From assembly GCA_026075535.2 (NCBI GenBank), contig AP026538.1:2604001-2668000 (forward strand): a stretch of DNA of 64,000 bases, written 5' to 3'. Of this stretch, positions 56,701-64,000 are shown piece after piece. Each line of letters begins with the position of its first letter. Positions within the stretch are counted from its first letter, which is position 1. The position numbers and the translations under genes are program-made. This DNA comes from Tricholoma matsutake (lineage: Eukaryota; Basidiomycota; Agaricomycetes; Agaricales; Tricholomataceae). Below the pieces are notes generated by a model. That model was given only the letters and a program-made list of their open reading frames with translations. It made no database searches and was not told the DNA's origin.

Positions 56701-58046
56701 AGGGTTTCACCCAATGCCCTGGTTTTGAATATGCAGAAGACGCTATGTTCTCCCCAGTTTATCGTCCTGCTTCATTTCGGCTAATTCTTGCATTGGCTGC
56801 AAGGAAAGACCTCCACCTTCACTCTCTTGACATCTCCCATGCTTTCTTACTTGGGAAAGAACTTGAGGAAGTCATCTACATGCGCCAACCCGAGGGTTTC
56901 CATCAAGGTAACCCAAACACAGTTTGTCTGCTGCATAAACCTCTCTATGGGTTGAAACAGTCTGCTCGCAACTGGAATGCTTGCCTCCATGAGGTATTGA
57001 CAGCTATGGGATTTACACGCTGTGAAGTAGACCGTGCTGTTTATATTTACACACGAGGTGAAGTCAGGGTAATTGTTCCAATCTTTATTGATGACATTAC
57101 TCTTGCTGGGCTTCTACTTCTGCCATTGACAAGGTAGTTGAAGATCTCAAATCCCATTTCAAACTTCGTGATCTTGGTCCTACTCAATTCCTACTTGGCA
57201 TCCACATTACTCGTGACCTCACAAATCACACCATCTCCCTCTCCCAACGTCAGTACATCGTTGATGTGCTTGAACATTTTGGTATGTCAGATTGCAAACC
57301 TGTGTTGACTCCCATGGATCCCTCCCTTTCATTGACTTCTGACATGTGCCCCAAAACAGAGGAAGATGTTGCAGAAATGTGCAATGTTCCTTATTTGGTT
57401 GCTGTTGGGTCTTTGATGTACCTTGCCACCACCACCCATCCGGACATTGCTTATACAGTTGGTGTACTTGGTCATTTCAACCACAACCCTGGTCCTCATC
57501 ATTGGCTTGCAGTCAAGCATCTACTTCGCTATCTCAAGGGTACTATGGACTACAAACTAGTCTATAGACCTGATGAGGATGGTAGTGAGTTATTCACAAC
57601 TTACACTGATGCTGACCATGGTGGTAACAAGGATAATGGTCGCTCAACTGGTGGCTATTTGACTTGTGTCGGTGGAGGTGCAGTTGACTGGCGGAGTTGG
57701 TTACAACCTTTCCACCACAGAGACTGAGTTTGTTGCTGCAGTAGAGGCTGGAAAGGAAATCAAGTGGACTCACAGCATTTTACAGGAATTTGGATATCCT
57801 GTTGATTGTTCGTCCACTCTCTTCATTGATAACCAGTCCACTCTCACTGTTTCCAAAAACCCAGAGCACCATGGACGAATGAAGCACCTTGATCTCAAGT
57901 ACTACTGGCTACACGATGAAGTTGAAGCTGGCACCATTTCCCCTGTCTATATCCCCACCACTGACCAACTTGCTGACATTCTTACCAAGGCACTACCTCA
58001 TGTAACGGTGGAAAAATTCCGGACTCTTCTTGGTTTAAAGGTGTGA
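53790..58046 (+). pseudogene. Gag-Pol of copia element 1
   Basis: Start MSNSSPNFPKLNNHNYASWK at 53,790. In order: gag domain, zinc knuckle CDFCGFKGHTLPQC, protease DTGATSHM, pre-integrase LWHRRFAHHG...CKPCLAGK, integrase (first Asp is Asn in IHSNLHGPF; second in MIDDKGGEY; Glu in NGVAE), a Pro-rich linker (about 56,170-56,300), RT (GCKWVFNLKHNADGSIEHYK, FIDDITLAG) and RNase H (TYTDADHGGNKDNGRSTGGY, TKALPH). TGA at 55,614 replaces the Arg of AERANRS and a second TGA lies at 56,529, both without frame change. Frameshifts occur near 57,105 and 57,700. It is otherwise co-linear and recent. Confidence 0.9.
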
Positions 58047-58083
58047 TTTCAGCGATTTTGAGAGTTGCTTTATCAAGGGGGGG

Positions 58084-58392
58084 TGTTAAATGTATAATTC
58101 ACCATCTCTCTATTTTACTTCTATCCTATGTCCTATCACTTGTAGTTACACTCATGGGCACTTAGAGTAGTTTCCACCTTGTGTTTATCACTGTTTGTTT
58201 TACAGTATGTAGACTGCAGAGTCTGGAGTTTTGCACTCTTCAGTTGCTCACTTTGGACTCCAGGTACTGTACTCCTTATTGTCTCATATAATAACCAGTT
58301 GCTCACTCTGGACTCCAGCTGTTCAGTCTATCTGAGTCTCCCTTCACAGTTGCTAGGTTAAACTGCACTAAAGGCAACCTCAGACTTTAGCA
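58084..58392 (+). repeat. 3' LTR of copia element 1
   Basis: 309 bp, preceded by a polypurine tract (AAGGGGGGG, about 58,075-58,083). Confidence 0.95.
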
Positions 58393-60453
58393 CAGTAACC
58401 TGTGACAATGTGTCAAACAATGATACTATGTCGACCAAGTTGGACCACATGCTTACCAAGTATTCCCCTGTCAATCGCACCCGGTGCTTCGCCCACATTC
58501 TGAACTTAGTCGCGAAGTCTTTGCTTAAGCAGTTTGATGTGAAACAGGATGATAAGAAGGAGGAGGATCTAACTGATGATGAACAAGCTCTATTAGATCT
58601 GGCAGGCAACATTGAGCAGGAAGAGCTTACCATGGCACAAGAGAAAGATGATGCAGACAACGAGACTGAGGAGGAGGACGATCTTGAAGGATGGGTTGAT
58701 GAGGTTGAGGCTTTGACACTTGAGGAACGGGAGAATTTGGAAGACTCTATTTGGCCAGTTAAGAAGATGCTAGTGAAGGTGAAGACAATATGTAAAGTAT
58801 TTACCTGCATGTTCTAACAGGCTCATTTACTCTGATAGCTTCGGAAACTCACTTATAAGATAGTACATTTGACGATGATCTTGCTACCCACATGGAAGGA
58901 ATGCCTAAAGAATCTTGAGCTTGCAATCAAGATAATGCCACGAGACGTCTCAACAAGGTGGAACTCGACTTACGACATGCTGTGCTTTGCAATCCAGTAT
59001 CGTGCGGCTATTGAAGACATGACATCCAACCGGAAGAACAACTTGCATCAATTTGAGTTGGTCAAGGTGGAATGGGCAATTGCAGAGGAGTTGCAAGACA
59101 TCCTGAAGGTGAGTGGGCAGTGCGGCGCTAAGCGCTCACCATAATTGGCATTGCGGTAGTGCTGCGGCAGTGCTGGGTGAAGGCAGTGCAGCCCTAAGCG
59201 CTCACTGTTACCCACTGTTATTGGCATTATTGATGGACAATGACACTGATGCCCTGTCACAGATCTTGAAGGATGCAACACTCTACTTCTCTCGTGGAAC
59301 CCCAAACTTACCAACAGTGATCCCTGCCATGGATCATATCGACACAGCCTTCATCAACGCAACTCTACCATCTAGCAAGAATCATCCTGCTGTCCGCGCC
59401 ACTATCGAGATTGCCAAACAGACACTCAACAAATACTACTCACTTACTGATACCTCTGAGGTTTACTGAATATCCATGGGTATGTTCATACCATTCAAAC
59501 CTCATATAATACTGCTAATGAGATTTCAAGTGCTTCACCCTCATCACAAACTTGCTTATTTTGAAGCCGCTGGAAGTTGCAGTATCTGGTCAGATGGAGA
59601 GGTTATGGGCACGAAGAGAATTCATGGATTCCAGAGGAGGATACAGAATCAGCAGGAAATGGGCCCGGGAATGATAAGCAGGGAAATTTGACAACAAAAT
59701 CAATGGTGCGTTGTACTACTTAATTTTTTTGTAATACACATTCCTTATCATATAATATATTACTGCATAGGCTCAAACATCTAAGAACATCTTCGACAAC
59801 ATCTTTGACAATCTCCCCTCACTTGCTCCTATTTGTAGTGCTGCTCTCGTCGACGAACTTTCATTGTATCTCAACACGAACATGGAAAATATTCAAGACG
59901 CGCTGCAGTGGTGGTACGAGAAGTGCAAAACATATCTGTGCCTTTACCGTATGGCCTTAGACTATCTCTCAATTCCAGGTGTGTTCATTTGTGATTCTGG
60001 CTCTACTCTAGCTATCCTCTATACTGACTACTTAATTCATCTCAGCCACATCTGTCAACATCGAATGCTTGTTCAGCTGTGGATGGCTTGTTCTTTCTCA
60101 CACATGAAGCCAATTATCTGTAGCCTCGACATGTGCACTGTTGTGCCTTGGCTCTTGGAGCCTGATGGGACTAGTCAGGGATGAAGATGTTGAGGCCATC
60201 GCATGATTGGACGACGTGGATGTTCAGATAGAGTTGAATAAGCTGGGGGATAGTTTGAATGCTCATTAGACTAGGTATTATATGCTTTACTCTCGCTACA
60301 ATGCTACCTGCATGCATTTATGGTATCTAACCCATGTATGTACCCTTACCCACTCAGTACCCATGAAACCCGTACACATGGGAGATCTTCCCGTGCAGGT
60401 GCAGGTGCAGGAGCTCTTCTGGATACCCATGGGATTACCCATGCCGATGCCTA

Positions 60454-61044
60454 TGTGTAATTAAATTTATTATACTATCTTGAAATCTTAGTATAGTAGT
60501 TAATATTATAAACAATACTATTAATAATAAAACACTTATTAGTTAGTCAAATTTTAAAAAAAACAAAAAATTTACTAATTGCTGTTTTAAAGGCCATCCA
60601 AATTTCATGACTACTGACTGAAACAGGTTGAAATTTTGAGCTATAGTTTTTATACAAACTCTAAACTAAAAAAATCTGTGTATAAAATAGTTTTACCCTG
60701 GTCCCAATCATGTTCACCACCACTTCTCAAGATAACAATGGCAGACAAAAAGGTAGGGATCTATCTTTGCAAAGCCACCTGCAATATTTATTTCTATTGC
60801 TAGCAACCTAAAACAACTTCTGAGCCTCAGCCCACTTCTCAGGCTGTGCCCAGTATCAAATGGTGTGGTGTTCTCAATTGCTTTTGTAGTTGTGGGTAGT
60901 GTTGCCATGACTCAGCTAAAAGTCGACTTGAAAGCCAAAATTGGTCACATGCTGGTTCAAGTCATGCACCACTTCCTGATGAAAACAGCCAGTTGATTTG
61001 GTCACAACTTCGACTTAGGTTAGGACTTGAAGTCGACTCACACC
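60454..61044. other. Intergenic, nothing recognised
   Basis: A/T-rich up to about 60,720, then a stretch with AAGTCGACT words (60,925 and 61,028). No coding, repeat family or RNA gene. The FunK1 promoter should lie here, but no clear TATA box was seen. Confidence 0.4.
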
Positions 61045-63485
61045 ATGCTCGCCACTCCCCCAAATACAACTTTGCCATTTCCCCAGTCAACTCCAATCAA
61101 GATCGATACTTCTATGACACTTCCCTTTACTATCCATAACAAATATCATATAGAATCATGTACTGCGATGGCAGTGAAGATGGAGAAATATCTTTGTTGG
61201 CCCAATGCCTGTCCAACAGTTTCTAGATGATTTCTTTCCAGTCAAGAAACTTCCCCATCTTTCAAGTTCTAATATTCCTTGATTCAAATGTGGCAACTAT
61301 AATACTACCGTTCAAGCTAAAACAGAAATAAATGCATATGACCCCTTCGTGAGTTTCAGCTACCTAATAACTTGCTTGTTCTCTCACAATTTTTTTCTTC
61401 AAGGTAAAATCAACTCAAGTATTTGCTCCTAAACTCAAAATTGTTAATTCATCCAATATCCCCGATTGTAATCCTCAACTAGATTTTCTGTTCAAGATCA
61501 AACCTGATATCTCCATCTATTCCGTCGACTCGTTCCCTGGGGTGGTGACTGATTCTTCAAAAGTAGAGATGTTCCTCGAGTTCAAGTGGAAATCTGGTGA
61601 TAATCCATTCTGTGACGTGTATGACGTAGAACATCCACATGACAAGGATGGCAAGACTGTTAAGTCATTCCTTCGTGACACAAAAGCAGCTAAAGACACT
61701 CTAGGGCAGATTACTGATTATGCTGCTGCTCGACTTGGCTCTCAATTTTGTACCCATATCTATTTCATCCTTATCATAAAGGATACAGCAAGGATACTTC
61801 GATGGGACAGATCTGGCACACTTGTGACTGAAGCTATCAAATACAATGAATCTTGCCATCTCACTGAGTTTTTCCATCGCTACTCAGAAGCCTCACCAGA
61901 GATGCGTGGTAACGATCAGTCTGTAATGGATCCAACACCGGCTGAAGCAGTCATGGCTAGGCAAGCCTTGAACCTAGACAACATGGTCCCCCTTGTCAAG
62001 CTTACAATCTCTGACACGGATGGCTCTCCACTCTATTATATTGCAGCTAGCCCTTGGGTGACCCTCTATACCCCACCAGGGCATGCTATCCATGGATTCC
62101 CAGCATACGACGTCTCACGATGCATGCCAGTGTTCATGAAGGATTCATGGAGGGTGAATGTACTAGATATATGGGCAGAGGGGCTCATATATAATAAATT
62201 GAAGGCAGCTGGCATTCACCATGTTCCAGACTGTCTGTCATTAGGAGATATCTTGATGAACCAGTACCATGCTACAAAGACATTTAAGTATGTCAATACG
62301 CCATGGGCCTGCTATTCAACTGTGCATTTCATTCCTCATCGACACTATCATCTCACTTTGGATGTCATTGGGCATTCCCTGACAACATTTCGATCTTCTT
62401 ATGAAATGGTATCTGTTGTGCGTGATGCGATTATAGGTAAGCTTTTGTGATGCAGCTGAGAGGCAGAAGCTGACTATGCATGCATTTTAGCACTTATGGA
62501 TGCTTATAGAGCCGGGTTCTTGCATCGCAACTTTAGTCCTGGCAATATCATCATCACTGTGGACAGCAAGGGACTGCTCATCGATTGGGATTTGTCAAAA
62601 CTTTTGGCTGGGAAGTCGGAAACTCCTAGGCATGCAATGCGAACAGTGTGTGCCAAATTCCAACTTTTTATTGTGATTCTGACTAACACTGCTCTCTAGG
62701 GTACCTGGCAATTTATGTCTGCTAGATTAGTTGCTCGACTGGATGGAGTGCACAGCTTCCAGGATGATCTCGAGTTGACAATCTATGTGTTGCTATACAT
62801 GATCTTGATGTATTCTGAGACATCTGATAGGGATCAGGTGCCGACGTTTTTGTCTGGTGTCCTTGATCCTCAACCTCATGGGGAGATTGGTGGATTTAAC
62901 AAGGCAGACTTTCTCAAAGCACGGACATTTTTACAACAAGTCAATTTTCCTGGCCAACATGCCCTTCATCATCTTATCAATCAGCTGGGTGACCTATTTG
63001 CAGTCCAATATAAGGACAAGCCCACTGCAGCCCAAGAGACTATAGCCAATGTCTCAAAGACAGCGATGGCAGCTGACCCTGATAACACCGAGATTGCAAA
63101 GGCACATAAGGCAACCTTCTCTTACTCATATTGGACATGGATGGATGCACTAAATGACCACCAGCATACAATCAAACTCTTTGAAGTCGCACTCCATGAT
63201 TCCGCCTCATGGCCAGTAAATGATATTGCAGTGAAGCAGGAGTTCCAAACCAAGACACCATTACCTCATCCTGTGACCAAGACTGGATGGGATACGACAT
63301 TTTTTGTTGTTGGATTAGACAAGGATGATGATGTAGAGATGGATGAAATGTCATGGTCAGATACTGGTGGTTCTGAGAGGTCTGATGACTCTGACCAGAT
63401 GACAGTGGCTGATGACAGTGAGGTTAGTAATAGCTTTCTTCTACCTGAGATGTGTAATTCTGATTTTATGTTCAGGAGTGAGTAA
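61045..63485 (+). pseudogene. FunK1-type fungal protein kinase, pseudogene
   Basis: Start MLATPPNTTLPFP at 61,045, with the N-terminal TPIKIDTS...AMAVKMEKYL leader of this family. A one-base insertion near 61,196 shifts into VGPMPVQQFLDDFFPVK, and a TGA near 61,282 interrupts SSNIP-FKCG. Introns: 61,349-61,403, 62,437-62,490, 62,646-62,699. Kinase features: MKDSWR (ATP-lysine strand), catalytic loop LHRNFSPGNIII (usually HRD, so the catalytic Asp is Asn), LLIDWDLSK (metal-binding Asp) and GTWQFMSARL. The C-terminus is acidic (DKDDDVEMDEMSW). FunK1 kinases are expanded in Agaricomycetes. This copy looks inactive. Its 3' two thirds are open. Confidence 0.8.
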
Positions 63486-64000
63486 GCTATTGCTCGCTGA
63501 ACAGCAACAGTCAGCAACATTCATCAGGTGATTATACTTGAGCTTCGGTTATGAGTCTTATGACAATACCCATCTTTTCTTTGAGTGTCGGCCATTATCT
63601 TTTCCTGACGTGGTGATTATTCATCAACTGCCTGTCACGATTTATCTTCAGATTCTGTATTATTGTCAATTCCTACATACCTGTTTTGAATATACTTGCT
63701 CTGATTACTGGATTTGTTTACAGCCTTGATGGTTGTATAAGAACATGGTTCAATTCATGACTGTTCTTGCAAGAAATCGAGCCCTATAATGGTGACACAT
63801 CAGAATCATCCAGCTACACAAGTATGCCTGCAACCTAACACAGTTACTTGGGGGTGAGGGCCAATTCTGGCAGGTACAAGTCCTTATATTTTATGATCTA
63901 TAATCAAATAATGCTAAATACCTGACAATATTTGGTAATAAAAAACCCAATAGTATGCAAAGAAATAACAAATATTAAATCAGCTCAAGAAGCTGATCAG
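63486..64000. other. Intergenic, nothing recognised
   Basis: Downstream of the FunK1 relic. A short open frame (63,538-63,729) has no family features. The DNA becomes A/T-rich towards the window end. Confidence 0.4.

Larger units (their letters stand above)
52987..58392 (+). mobile_element. Ty1/copia element 1, nearly complete, TSD CAGTA
   Basis: 5,406 bp with LTRs 52,987-53,306 and 58,084-58,392 and a perfect 5-bp duplication CAGTA (52,982-52,986 and 58,393-58,397). It lies within the hAT transposase exon, since the host reading resumes as KILS-VTCDN. The LTRs differ by about five substitutions and one 11-bp length difference (by eye), so this is the youngest datable insertion in the window. 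Confidence 0.95.
51725..60210 (+). pseudogene. hAT transposase, interrupted and decayed
   Basis: Start MPKKSDGTSTKSK at 51,725. Intron 52,023-52,070 leads to a BED-like zinc finger (HRCHEFKCAAHSCKY...HAKSCW). A stop TAG at 52,493 and further breaks precede MKTGRPEYYVPSASTVS. The DDE region has ISFATDAWTSPNH (first Asp, about 52,735) and, across the copia insertion, VTCDNVSNNDT (second Asp, 58,396-58,430). RCFAHILNLVAKSLL, DVSTRWNSTYDMLC and VIPAMDHIDTAF follow, then the C-terminal dimerisation part (ALQWWYEKCKTYLCLYRMA, LDYLSIP-ATSVNIECLF, LVRDEDVEAIA). The intron at 59,109-59,262 is GC-rich and enlarged. The ancestral enzyme cut and pasted the element; this copy is dead. Confidence 0.8.
51409..60453 (+). 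mobile_element. hAT transposon (about 3.6 kb) split by copia element 1
   Basis: The left end TAGGCATCGGCATGGGTTGG at 51,409 matches the inverted right end at 60,453 (TAGGCATCGGCATGGGTAAT). GGGT/ACCC-rich subterminal repeats lie at both ends. Without the copia (52,987-58,392 plus a 5-bp duplication) the element is about 3.6 kb. The 8-mers outside (ATGGGGAC and TGTGTAAT) do not match, so the flanks have been rearranged or decayed. Confidence 0.8.

Overview
The window looks like repeat-rich DNA from a mushroom-forming basidiomycete (Agaricomycetes). Supporting signs are short GT-AG introns of about 48-63 nt, a FunK1-type fungal kinase gene, a KDZ transposase with CxC5/CxC6-like cysteine clusters, Helitron Rep-helicase genes, a chromodomain Ty3/gypsy family and basidiomycete-style hAT and Ty1/copia elements. 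No housekeeping gene, rRNA, convincing tRNA or CRISPR array was seen. Almost every coding region is decayed. The clearest decay signature is C-to-T/G-to-A change at CpG, which turns CGA (Arg) into TGA.

Layout. 1-274: right end of a TIR element (family X). 275-10,422: degenerate minus-strand Ty3/gypsy element 1, broken by family X, by an unassigned insertion at about 1,505-2,400 and by two hAT-like non-autonomous elements (4,633-6,173 and 6,773-7,528, the latter with a perfect 8-bp target duplication). 10,703-15,974: degenerate minus-strand Helitron 1. 15,962-18,325: a hAT-like terminus and two poorly recognised gene relics. 18,325-20,221: family X element X2 containing a minisatellite. 20,289-22,531: KDZ transposase relic. 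22,919-32,680: Helitron 2 (minus strand, about 9.8 kb), inserted between two units of a roughly 90-bp tandem repeat. 33,018-39,010 and 39,170-45,375: two copies of one chromodomain Ty3/gypsy family, tail to tail, forming an inverted repeat with arms of about 6 kb and a 159-bp spacer. 45,663-46,581: a TIR element with an 8-bp target duplication that carries a spliced PHD-finger gene. 46,582-49,372: mostly featureless DNA with two fold-back elements. 49,373-51,408: 5' part of a Ty1/copia element. 51,409-60,453: a hAT element whose transposase gene is split by a nearly complete Ty1/copia element (52,987-58,392, 5-bp target duplication). 61,045-63,485: FunK1 kinase pseudogene. The rest, to 64,000, shows nothing.

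How the parts relate. The window is a record of nested transposition. The repeat boundaries (TSDs CTCAT, CAGTA, ATCTTAGT and GATGYAAT, plus the interrupted tandem array) are direct sequence observations. Priming modes can be read from the sequence: the chromodomain family has a primer-binding site complementary to its own predicted mRNA 5' end (Tf1-like self-priming), and both copia elements have a site matching the anticodon arm of initiator tRNA-Met. The two chromodomain copies act as a built-in control for mutation, because three TGA stops in one copy are CGA in the other.
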